NCBI GenBank assembly: GCA_023412915.1
Contig: JAEZRE010000002.1
Coordinates: forward strand, 124,001-188,000
From: Bacillota bacterium
GTDB taxonomy: Bacteria; Bacillota; Clostridia; Acetivibrionales; DTU013
Direction of reading: 5' to 3'
Length of the DNA: 64,000 nt
Position 1 is the first letter of the stretch. Each line of letters begins with the position of its first letter. The notes under the pieces are model-generated. The model had not been told where the DNA came from, did not search any database, and was given only the letters and a program-made list of their open reading frames with translations. Made by a program: the position numbers and the translations under genes. Below, one piece after another: positions 27,958 through 35,129 of the stretch.

Positions 27958-28923
27958 CTAAAACAGCGCATAATCCTTGTCTATTCTTCTGACCAGCCAG
28001 TTGGAGAACAGTACGATCAAAAATCCGAAAACGGATTGAAAAAGCCCCACTGCTGCGGAGTAGGAAAAGTTGAACTGATTCATCAAAGCCCGGTATACAA
28101 AGGTTTCGATAATATCCGTATATGGAAAGAGATTGGAATTGGTCGGTCCGACCAGATTATAGAACAGACCGAAATTTCCCCTCATTATTCCGCCCAACGC
28201 GAACAGGAACAGGATTACGGCAGTCGGCTTGAGAGAGGGCAGGATAATGTAGCGTATTTTTTGAAGCGTGTCGGCGCCATCGATCTTCGCCGCTTCCACT
28301 ATGCTGCTGTCTATACCGCATATCGTGGCGAAATATACAACAGAGCCATAACCGGTGTTTTGCCATAAATAAACAAGGATTATTATAGCCGGCCATATTT
28401 GCGGCATGGAATAGATCTTGACCGGATCGCCTCCCAAAGCGGAGATGATGGAATTGAGAAAGCCATAATTGTAATTGAGGACATTGAAGGCAAGCAGACC
28501 GACCATGACGGCCGATATAAAATACGGAAGGAACATCGCTGATTGGGCAAGCTTTTTGAATCTTCTGCCGTTCACCTCGCTCAAAAGAATAGCGACAAAA
28601 ATCTGGATAGTGTTCCCGAGCAGAATGAATGCAAGGTTGTAAAGTATGGTATTTCTCGTGAGCATCCAGAGCTTGCCCGACTCGAGAAGAAACCTGAAAT
28701 TTTCAAAACCGATAAACTGGCTTCTGAATATGCCTGATTGATAATTGAAATTGGTAAAGGCAATATAGACCCCTGGCATGGGAATGTAACAAAAGACAAC
28801 AAAGTAGGCTATCGCCGGTAAGCACATCAATAGAAGCGTACGGCTGTTCACAAGCTTTTTCCACAGAGTTATCCTGTGCGAAATGGCAGCTGCTCCATTA
28901 TTCCCCTGATTGATAACCTTCAC
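27958..28923 (-). CDS. ABC sugar-importer permease (LplB/UgpA type)
   Basis: A 321-residue CUT1 permease with six helices and the EAA-loop sequence VEAAKIDGADTLQKIRYIILP. The C-terminus VRRIDKDYALF is typical of LplB. GTG at 28923 is chosen as start because AGGGGG lies seven bases upstream; a longer frame to 28962 exists without a ribosome site. It is the first gene of the galactoside operon, directly behind the operator region. Confidence 0.92.
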   Translation of the reverse strand: MKVINQGNNGAAAISHRITLWKKLVNSRTLLLMCLPAIAYFVVFCYIPMPGVYIAFTNFNYQSGIFRSQFIGFENFRFLLESGKLWMLTRNTILYNLAFILLGNTIQIFVAILLSEVNGRRFKKLAQSAMFLPYFISAVMVGLLAFNVLNYNYGFLNSIISALGGDPVKIYSMPQIWPAIIILVYLWQNTGYGSVVYFATICGIDSSIVEAAKIDGADTLQKIRYIILPSLKPTAVILFLFALGGIMRGNFGLFYNLVGPTNSNLFPYTDIIETFVYRALMNQFNFSYSAAVGLFQSVFGFLIVLFSNWLVRRIDKDYALF

Positions 28924-28999
28924 AGTTCTTCCCCCTAAACATATCCGGGTTTGTGAATTCACTATGCAGGAGATGTTTCCCAGATGCTCGGTATTATTA

Positions 29000-29013
29000 T
29001 GAAACCCATTTCA
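29000..29013. promoter_or_regulatory. LacI-type operator, site 1
   Basis: TGAAACCCATTTCA is a palindrome-like site resembling the two at 29067-29093. It lies 77 bases upstream of the first permease start. Confidence 0.6.
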
Positions 29014-29066
29014 ATAATTAAATACCGCCTTCTGTATTATATGCCGGCACCTGCCATATATGATAC

Positions 29067-29093
29067 TGAAACTGGTTTCAGAAACCGGTTTCA
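29067..29093. promoter_or_regulatory. Two abutting LacI-type operators, sites 2 and 3
   Basis: TGAAACTGGTTTCA (29067-29080) and AGAAACCGGTTTCA (29080-29093) share one base and are near-perfect palindromes of LacI/GalR type. They are about 145-170 bases upstream of the permease start and are probably bound by the regulator at 21575-22615. Confidence 0.7.
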
Positions 29094-29124
29094 AAGGGCA
29101 TGCATCAATCGCTGCATGCCCTTT
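29093..29124 (-). terminator. Terminator of gapA
   Basis: Perfect 12-bp arms AAAGGGCATGCA (29093-29104) and TGCATGCCCTTT (29113-29124) with an eight-base loop, 16 bases past the gapA stop. On the minus strand the T-run is short (TTT), and the hairpin touches operator site 3. Confidence 0.7.
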
Positions 29125-29140
29125 TCCGACCCGCCGTGTG

Positions 29141-30154
29141 CTATTTCCTGCCTGCAATAAACGCCGTCAGATCGGCCAGACGGTTTGAATAACCCCATTC
29201 GTTGTCATACCAGGAAACCGCTTTGACCATGTTTTCGCCGATGACCATCGTAGATAGCGCATCTACTGTCGATGAAGCGGGATCGCCCTTGTAATCCACA
29301 GATACGAGCGGTTCCTCACAGTAGTTCAGTATACCCTTCATAGGACCATCCGCCGCAGCCTTCAACACTGCGTTGACCTCCTCCTTCGTCGTGTTCCTTT
29401 CCGTTTCCACAACAAGGTCGAGAACTGAGACTGCAGGTGTCGGGACCCTGAAGGCAAACCCGTTGAGCTTCCCCTCAAGCTCGGGGATCACAAGCCCTAT
29501 CGCCTTTGCAGCCCCTGTCTTGGTGGGTATGATGGACATCCCGGCCGCTCTTGCTCTTCTTATATCCTTGTGCGGGAGGTCGAGTATGTTCTGGTCGTTC
29601 GTATATGAATGGACCGTGGACATGAAGCCTTTTTTGATGCCGAAATTGTCGTTCAGGACCTTCGCCAGCGGAGCCAGGCAGTTTGTGGTGCAGGAGCCGT
29701 TCGAAACTATGCTGTGCCTGTCCTCATCGTAACTTTCCTCATTGACCCCAAGCACCAGGGTGATGTCGGCGTCGGCCGCAGGCGCGGATATGATAACCTT
29801 CCTGGCACCGCCCTTCGTAATATGAACCTCCGCCTTCTCCTTTTTAGTAAACAGGCCCGTCGATTCCAGTACTATTTCGGCGCCGAAGTCGCTCCAGCGA
29901 ATGTTGCCGGGATCGCGCTCCGCGAGTATCCTTATCTCGTTTCCGTTGACCACCAGTGAATTCTCCGAGGCTTCGACAGTTCCGTCGAACCTTCCGTATA
30001 CCGAATCATACCGCAGCAGGTGGGCAAGAGTTTTCGGGTCGGTCAGGTCATTGACCGCAACAACCTCCAGAACGTCCGCATATTTCTCGGTAATCACCTT
30101 GAACGCATTTCTTCCTATTCTTCCGAAACCATTGATACCAATCTTGGTTTTCAT
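29141..30154 (-). CDS. gapA: Glyceraldehyde-3-phosphate dehydrogenase, type I
   Basis: A 337-residue NAD-dependent glycolytic enzyme converting glyceraldehyde-3-phosphate and phosphate to 1,3-bisphosphoglycerate. The Rossmann motif GINGFGRIGR (7-16) and the active site SNGSCTTNCLAP with catalytic Cys155 are complete, and the C-terminal WYDNEWGYSNR is typical. GGAAGG precedes the ATG. It is not in a gap-pgk-tpi operon but stands alone, divergent from a LysR gene. Confidence 0.97.
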   Translation of the reverse strand: MKTKIGINGFGRIGRNAFKVITEKYADVLEVVAVNDLTDPKTLAHLLRYDSVYGRFDGTVEASENSLVVNGNEIRILAERDPGNIRWSDFGAEIVLESTGLFTKKEKAEVHITKGGARKVIISAPAADADITLVLGVNEESYDEDRHSIVSNGSCTTNCLAPLAKVLNDNFGIKKGFMSTVHSYTNDQNILDLPHKDIRRARAAGMSIIPTKTGAAKAIGLVIPELEGKLNGFAFRVPTPAVSVLDLVVETERNTTKEEVNAVLKAAADGPMKGILNYCEEPLVSVDYKGDPASSTVDALSTMVIGENMVKAVSWYDNEWGYSNRLADLTAFIAGRK

Positions 30155-30274
30155 AACCGTTACCTTCCTTCATTTTGTTTTGTTATAGCCTTGTTTTTTT
30201 ATCTGATTTGATTATAATGGTAGCAGACATATAAATAAAATGCATATTAGTCATATCAGTTATAGACTACAGTT

Positions 30275-30291
30275 ATATCATCAAATGATAT
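30275..30291. promoter_or_regulatory. Dyad in the gapA-LysR intergenic region
   Basis: ATATCAT and ATGATAT (30275-30281 and 30285-30291) form a perfect 7-bp dyad in the 199-base divergent promoter region, of the size expected for a LysR-type site. The AT-rich surroundings make chance occurrence possible. Confidence 0.4.
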
Positions 30292-30353
30292 TCTATGTCA
30301 GCCTTGCACTGTCAACAGTTTTAATAGCTATATGAAGGAGGAGGATAGGATCC

Positions 30354-31247
30354 ATGAACCTTGAACTATATAAATCCTTTTACTATGTCGCGGAATACTC
30401 AAGCATTTCGAAAGCCGCAGAACGGCTTTACATCACTCAGCCTGCGGTCAGCAGGGCTATCAGGCAGCTGGAGTATGAACTCGGCTGCACGCTGTTCACC
30501 CGCACACCGCGGGGAGTCAAGCTTACGCAGGAGGGCGAAGTCCTGTACAGATCTGTAAAACAGGTCTTCTCTTCGCTGTCCGCCGCGGAAAGGAAGATAA
30601 ACGCGCTCAAAAACCTGCTTACAGGCGAGGTGAAAATCGGCGCCAGCGACACACTCTGCAAGCATTACCTGGTCCCCTACCTCAAGCTGTTCCATACGCT
30701 GCACCCAGACATAAGGATACAGGTAATATGCCAGACGACTCCGGGCATAATAAGCCTGCTCAAGGCCGGAGCAATAGACTTCGGAATGATAAATCTGCCG
30801 TATGAGGACGAGCAGCTCGTTTTCAAAAATATTCTCGAGATACAGGACTGCTTTGTGGCGGGTGAGAAATACCACTATATGAGCAATAAAATGCAGCCTC
30901 TTGGAGAAATAGCAAAACAGCCTCTGCTGCTACTCGAAAAAGCCAGCAACTCCCGCGCTTTCATCGACCGGTATTTCGAAAACAATTCAATAACGCCGGA
31001 ACCCGCATTCGAACTGGGTAATATGGATCTTCTGATACACTTCGCCAAATTCGACTTCGGCATCGCCTGCGTCATCAGGAATTTCATTGAAGACGACCTG
31101 GGAAGCGGCATACTGCGCGAGATAAAGCCCGTTGAAAAGATCCCCCCGAGAAATATCGGCGCCGCATGGCTTAGGGACATCCCTCTTTCCAGGGCGTCCG
31201 TTGAGCTTATCAACGTGCTCGGCTATAACGACGAGTCGGAGATATGA
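30354..31247 (+). CDS. LysR-family transcriptional regulator
   Basis: A 297-residue LysR regulator: winged helix-turn-helix (SSISKAAERLYITQPAVSRA, about 16-35), linker helix and effector-binding domain from about 90 (GEVKIGASDTLCKHYL). GGAGGAGG lies upstream of the ATG. It is divergent from gapA and may control it and itself. The effector is unknown; CysL/CbbR-like members sense metabolites. Confidence 0.93.
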   Translation: MNLELYKSFYYVAEYSSISKAAERLYITQPAVSRAIRQLEYELGCTLFTRTPRGVKLTQEGEVLYRSVKQVFSSLSAAERKINALKNLLTGEVKIGASDTLCKHYLVPYLKLFHTLHPDIRIQVICQTTPGIISLLKAGAIDFGMINLPYEDEQLVFKNILEIQDCFVAGEKYHYMSNKMQPLGEIAKQPLLLLEKASNSRAFIDRYFENNSITPEPAFELGNMDLLIHFAKFDFGIACVIRNFIEDDLGSGILREIKPVEKIPPRNIGAAWLRDIPLSRASVELINVLGYNDESEI

Positions 31248-31346
31248 AGTCGGAAACATGCCGAACTACCATTAACCGTCGAAACCTGCGAGACAATTTG
31301 TCCGGGCAGGGCTGTAATAACCTTATTTATGAAGGTTGAATAAAGT

Positions 31347-31904
31347 TCATCGAGTAGAATTATCGGGAGTGTCTGCCCAATACGCATTCAATATATCCTC
31401 ACAAAGAATATCTACCGGTTTATCCCCATCTAAAATCAATGTTTTACATGGTGCTTCCCTCAAACGAAGCATATGGCCGGCAAGTGAATTGATTGCATTT
31501 TCATCAGCAGTCAGATATGTCTTACACCAATCGAGAAATTCACAGGTCAACTGATAGTGCTCGCCCCCTGGAAGCATCCTTTCTCCAAATACTGATAACT
31601 CTCTGTTATAAATTCTTTTCATACGGACTTCTTCATTAACTATCAACAATACCAGCAAATCCTTATCTTTGAATCCATCAGGGTTCCAGGAATGTACAGA
31701 ACCTGAAACAACATAGTCCCGATAATTAGCAATATCGCCGTTATACATCCTAAAACGCACTTCAATAGGGTTGTTTTCTGTGAAAGAACTGTCTTTCCAT
31801 AGATATTTGTCCGTATCGATCCAGTATATTCCGATTTTTTCACTTATATATTTGCATAACGTACTTTTCCCCGTACCAGAAGCACCGATAACTTGTATTT
31901 TCAT
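31347..31904 (-). CDS. P-loop kinase-like ATPase (adenylate-kinase/FlaR-like)
   Basis: A 185-residue P-loop protein with Walker A GASGTGKST (about 6-14), an aspartate-rich second strand (IDTDKYLW) and a strand LLVLLIVNEEVRMKRI like the LID region of small nucleotide or topology-modulation kinases. The start at 31904 gives the usual MKIQVIGASG opening; GGAGG lies 15 bases upstream, so the ATG at 31937 cannot be excluded. It stands alone. Substrate unknown. Confidence 0.82.
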   Translation of the reverse strand: MKIQVIGASGTGKSTLCKYISEKIGIYWIDTDKYLWKDSSFTENNPIEVRFRMYNGDIANYRDYVVSGSVHSWNPDGFKDKDLLVLLIVNEEVRMKRIYNRELSVFGERMLPGGEHYQLTCEFLDWCKTYLTADENAINSLAGHMLRLREAPCKTLILDGDKPVDILCEDILNAYWADTPDNSTR

Positions 31905-32122
31905 ATTAAGACGCTTGTACCTCCAATAAAAATTCATGTTCTTTTAAGAGCAGTATAGCAAGGAGACAAATTTCAAGGTAATCCTTAGGCGCCCTATTAC
32001 TATTATGCTTTATCTAAATTCTATCACAATTATACAAATTGGTTTCTTGAACTTGAAATCCTCTAGCTTTGTATCGGTGTAAAATGCAAGAGAAAACTGT
32101 AGAGTATTTTGCTTGGGCAGTA

Positions 32123-32153
32123 GCAAAGGGGTTTACGTTGTAAACCCCTTTGC
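32123..32153. terminator. Perfect 14-bp hairpin past the ABC binding-protein gene
   Basis: Arms 32123-32136 and 32140-32153 (GCAAAGGGGTTTAC and its complement) with a three-base loop, 56 bases past the stop at 32209. There is no clear T-run. It is the only structure I see in the 304-base gap 31905-32208, which is otherwise AT-rich without a gene. Confidence 0.65.
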
Positions 32154-32208
32154 AGGCATTGTTTTCTATAAATGCTTTCCGACAAAATCAACTATTGCAA
32201 CAGTCGCA

Positions 32209-33213
32209 CTACTTCTTTACAGTATCTATCGCCTTATTCGCAAAGCTGTTGTCCGATATAACCTCATGAGGGACGGCCTTCTTCAGCTCACCCGCCTGCG
32301 TCATGACCTCCTGCAGCAGCTCGAAGGCTTCCTTCTTCATGATCGGGTTCTTGCACCAGGTATCCTGATCCTTGTAACGTTTTATCACCGTAGTGAGCAG
32401 TTCCTTGTCGGAATCCGTGAAGGATGGCTTTATGACATCGGCTATTTCCTCCGGTGTATGCGAATCCACCCAGAGCTGTCCGCGGTAAATGGCGTTCGTG
32501 AATTTCTGGATGATACCGGGGTTCTTCTTTATATAGCTCTTTTTAGCGTAATATGAAGTATATGTTATTTCACCGCTGTCCTTTCCCACGGATGCCACTA
32601 TGTATCCCTTGCCTTCGCGTTCAAGAGTGGAGGCCACCGGTTCGAAAAGCGCCACATAATCGGCGTTGCCGCCCGTAAATGCCCCTGCCATCAGAGCGAA
32701 TTGCACGCTTGTGTCGACATTGACATCCTTGCCCGGGGTTATTCCATTTTTCCTCATAACGTACTCGAGCGTCATTTCGGGGACACCGCCCTTTCTGCCG
32801 CCGATCACGTTCTTATCCTTTACATCGGTCCATTTGAAATCCGGTGCTGGCTTCCTGCCCACAAGGAACGAACCATCCTTCTGGGTCAGTTGGGCAAATA
32901 CCTGCGCATAGTCCTCTTTGCCCTCATTGTAGACATAGATGCAGGCTTCTGGGCCGGAAAAGCCTATGTCTACCTGTCCCGAAAGGACTGCCGTCATTAC
33001 CTTGTCGGCGCCCTGCCCGTTCACGAGCTCGACGGAAAGCCCTTCCTCCTTGAAATAGCCCAGGTTCAGAGCTGCATACTGAGGCGCATAAAAAATTGAA
33101 TGCGTCACCTCGCTCAGCTTGACCTTTGTGAGTTGTTTTTCACCGCAGGCAGTAAAAGTTAATGCCATGCAAATGATCAATACAACTACGACAAGTGTTT
33201 TTAAGATTTTCAT
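32209..33213 (-). CDS. NitT/TauT-type ABC transporter substrate-binding lipoprotein
   Basis: A 334-residue binding protein of the NMT1/SsuA/TauA family. The lipobox is FTAC (Cys23). Typical phrases are HSIFYAPQYAALNLGYFKEEGL (split at about 38-59) and LSGQVDIGFSGPEA. The second ATG (33213) is chosen because AGAGGGGG is seven bases upstream of it but too close to the first. It is the last of three genes (ATPase, permease, binding protein). The ligand may be a sulfonate, a thiamine-precursor pyrimidine or another small anion; the neighbouring sulfur-transfer fusion protein favours a sulfur compound. Confidence 0.9.
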   Translation of the reverse strand: MKILKTLVVVVLIICMALTFTACGEKQLTKVKLSEVTHSIFYAPQYAALNLGYFKEEGLSVELVNGQGADKVMTAVLSGQVDIGFSGPEACIYVYNEGKEDYAQVFAQLTQKDGSFLVGRKPAPDFKWTDVKDKNVIGGRKGGVPEMTLEYVMRKNGITPGKDVNVDTSVQFALMAGAFTGGNADYVALFEPVASTLEREGKGYIVASVGKDSGEITYTSYYAKKSYIKKNPGIIQKFTNAIYRGQLWVDSHTPEEIADVIKPSFTDSDKELLTTVIKRYKDQDTWCKNPIMKKEAFELLQEVMTQAGELKKAVPHEVISDNSFANKAIDTVKK

Positions 33214-33239
33214 TGTCATACCCCCTCTGATAGAATGAT

Positions 33240-34052
33240 TTAATATCTTCCACTTTTCAACAACAGCTTCTCAAGATAGACCACCCCCTGGTACATAAGC
33301 GCGGCGGCCATGGACAGAATGAGGACGCTCGTCATGACGATGTCGAGCTGAAACACCTGCCCGCCATATACGATCAGATAACCAAGTCCCGCTTTCGATA
33401 CGAGAAATTCACCTACAATGACGCCGACCCATGAAAGGCCGACATTTATCTTCAACGCATTAATTATGACCGGGTATGACGAGGGCAGCACCACTTTTGT
33501 AAGCACCTGCAGCCGGTTCGCTCCGAAAGTTTTAACAAGTTTGATCTTATCCTGATCGACTGCCAGAAAACCGTTAAGTACCTCAAGAACGGTCACGATA
33601 AGCGAGATCGTCAGCGCAATCACTATGATGGAAGCCGGCCCGGCGCCTATCCACACGATGAAGATAGGCCCCAAAGCGATCTTGGGCAGGCTGTTCAATA
33701 TTACGAGGTACGGTTCCGTCACCTTTGAAAGGAACTCCGACCACCATAGTACAATGGCAATGATCGTTCCTATGACCGTCCCCAGTATGAAGCCGATAAT
33801 CGTTTCGTAGCAGGTGACCCAGGTGTGGTAAAACAACTGCCCCTCTCTGTACATGTTGCCAAGAGTCCTTGCGATTCTCGACGGCTGGCTTGTTATGAAA
33901 GGATCTATCACCTTCAATTGCCCCAGCAGCTCCCAAAGCGCAAGGAAAGCGGCCAGTATGAAAACCTGTGTCGACAGGATCAATATTTTCCGCTGCCTTA
34001 TCTTTCTCAAATAGGCCTTATGTTCTTCTGAAACCGACTGAATTTTCGACAT
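33240..34052 (-). CDS. NitT/TauT-type ABC transporter permease (SsuC-like)
   Basis: A 270-residue permease with six predicted helices. The cytoplasmic EAA-type loop is VKTFGANRLQVLTKVVLPSS, and LNSLPKIALGPIFIVWIGAG is characteristic of SsuC/TauC proteins. It lies between the ATPase and binding-protein genes with gaps of 47 and 26 bases. Confidence 0.93.
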   Translation of the reverse strand: MSKIQSVSEEHKAYLRKIRQRKILILSTQVFILAAFLALWELLGQLKVIDPFITSQPSRIARTLGNMYREGQLFYHTWVTCYETIIGFILGTVIGTIIAIVLWWSEFLSKVTEPYLVILNSLPKIALGPIFIVWIGAGPASIIVIALTISLIVTVLEVLNGFLAVDQDKIKLVKTFGANRLQVLTKVVLPSSYPVIINALKINVGLSWVGVIVGEFLVSKAGLGYLIVYGGQVFQLDIVMTSVLILSMAAALMYQGVVYLEKLLLKSGRY

Positions 34053-34099
34053 ATATATCCGTCTCCCCCAAAACCGTCACAATAAATACTGCCTTAGCT

Positions 34100-34867
34100 T
34101 CAAACATGGATGTCCAGATCCCTCCATATCTGATTGAAATAGTGCCTGAACTCCGGCGCCTCCCTGCAATTCAGGGGCGATCGCTTCTCGCAGCTGGTCT
34201 TGATGGCATATACGCTTTTGACTGTGCCGGGCCTGTTCGTAAGCACCGCGACCCTGTCAGCCATGCTTATGCTCTCCGCAATATCATGGGTCACAAGTAT
34301 TGCCGTTTTATTCTCCTTTTTTATAATGGAATAAATGTCTTCGGTAACGGCAAGGCGTGTCTGGTAATCGAGTGCCGAAAACGCCTCGTCGAGCAGAAGT
34401 ATCCTGGGATTCGTCGCAAGCGTCCTTATCAGGGCGGCTCGCTGCCTCATTCCTCCCGAAAGCTGATTTGGGTATTTGTCCTTGAAATCCGAGAGACCGT
34501 ATGTATCGAGCAAGCCTACGACATAGTCCTTGGTTTTTTTATTAAGTTTACGCGTGATCTCAAGCCCGAGCAGGGCATTATCAAGAATGGTCCTCCATTC
34601 GAATAGCTGATCCCTCTGGGGCATGTATCCTATCTGGTCCGACGCCCCCGTAACAGGCTTGCCTCCCACTGCAATAGAGCCCGTGGAAGGCTGCGCCAGC
34701 CCGGCAATCAGCGAAAGCAGCGTGGATTTTCCACAGCCGCTCGGACCGACAATGCTCACAAACTCCCCTTCAAGAACCGACAGCTCCACACCCCGGAGCG
34801 CCAATAATTCACCGTTTAGCGAATGGTATTTCATGCTTAGATTATGTACTTCGACTACCGCATCCAC
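34100..34867 (-). CDS. NitT/TauT-type ABC transporter ATPase (SsuB-like)
   Basis: A 255-residue ABC ATPase: Walker A GPSGCGKST, Q-loop (MPQRDQLFEW), signature LSGGMRQR, Walker B ILLLDEAFSALD and H-loop VTHD. GTG at 34867 is chosen as start because GGGGGG lies seven bases upstream; the ATG at 34882 lies on top of that G-run. It is first in the operon, behind a leader with a terminator-like hairpin. Confidence 0.93.
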   Translation of the reverse strand: MDAVVEVHNLSMKYHSLNGELLALRGVELSVLEGEFVSIVGPSGCGKSTLLSLIAGLAQPSTGSIAVGGKPVTGASDQIGYMPQRDQLFEWRTILDNALLGLEITRKLNKKTKDYVVGLLDTYGLSDFKDKYPNQLSGGMRQRAALIRTLATNPRILLLDEAFSALDYQTRLAVTEDIYSIIKKENKTAILVTHDIAESISMADRVAVLTNRPGTVKSVYAIKTSCEKRSPLNCREAPEFRHYFNQIWRDLDIHV

Positions 34868-34933
34868 CTGCTGTCCCCCCATGTCAATTGCGTCATCGCT
34901 TAACAGGCAATTGTAAATTTTCCGTCATAGATA

Positions 34934-35010
34934 AAAAGCCCTGATATACAATATGTATCAGGGCCTTGGTTTGCCAAAGCTTATCGGGACTTTTTTATCC
35001 TGATCCAGGA
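34934..35010 (-). promoter_or_regulatory. Possible transcription-attenuation leader of the ABC operon
   Basis: On the minus strand an 11-bp hairpin (34938-34948 with 34954-34964) is followed at once by five T, the form of an intrinsic terminator, about 70 bases before the ATPase start. Upstream lies a small palindrome TCCTGATCCAGGA (34998-35010) whose ATCAGG can pair with CCTGAT of the terminator's 5' arm, giving an alternative fold. TATAAT on the minus strand near 35055 could start this leader. No known riboswitch motif is recognised. Confidence 0.5.
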
Positions 35011-35029
35011 AAACATGTTTGTTAGTTTC

Positions 35030-35058
35030 TTGACGAACGTGGTATATTATTATAGAAT
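35030..35058 (+). promoter_or_regulatory. Promoter of the CoA-disulfide reductase fusion gene
   Basis: TTGACG (35030-35035) and TAGAAT (35053-35058) are spaced by 17 bases, about 70 bases before the ATG, which has AAGGAGG eight bases upstream. Confidence 0.7.
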
Positions 35059-35129
35059 TACAATATTAAGATTTTTAAATATAATTGATAAAAATATAAC
35101 AAAGCATATAATCAAAAGGAGGTCATCAC

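Noticed and set aside
32160..32220. Possible frameshift at the end of the NitT/TauT binding-protein gene, with a short extra frame after the stop
   Set aside because: The protein already ends at the usual family length with a normal lysine-rich tail; the extra frame is short and of no recognisable family.
34938..35129. Known riboswitch (SAM, guanidine, TPP, fluoride, PreQ1) in front of the ABC operon
   Set aside because: I could not find the conserved cores of these classes; only the hairpin and possible alternative pairing are supported.
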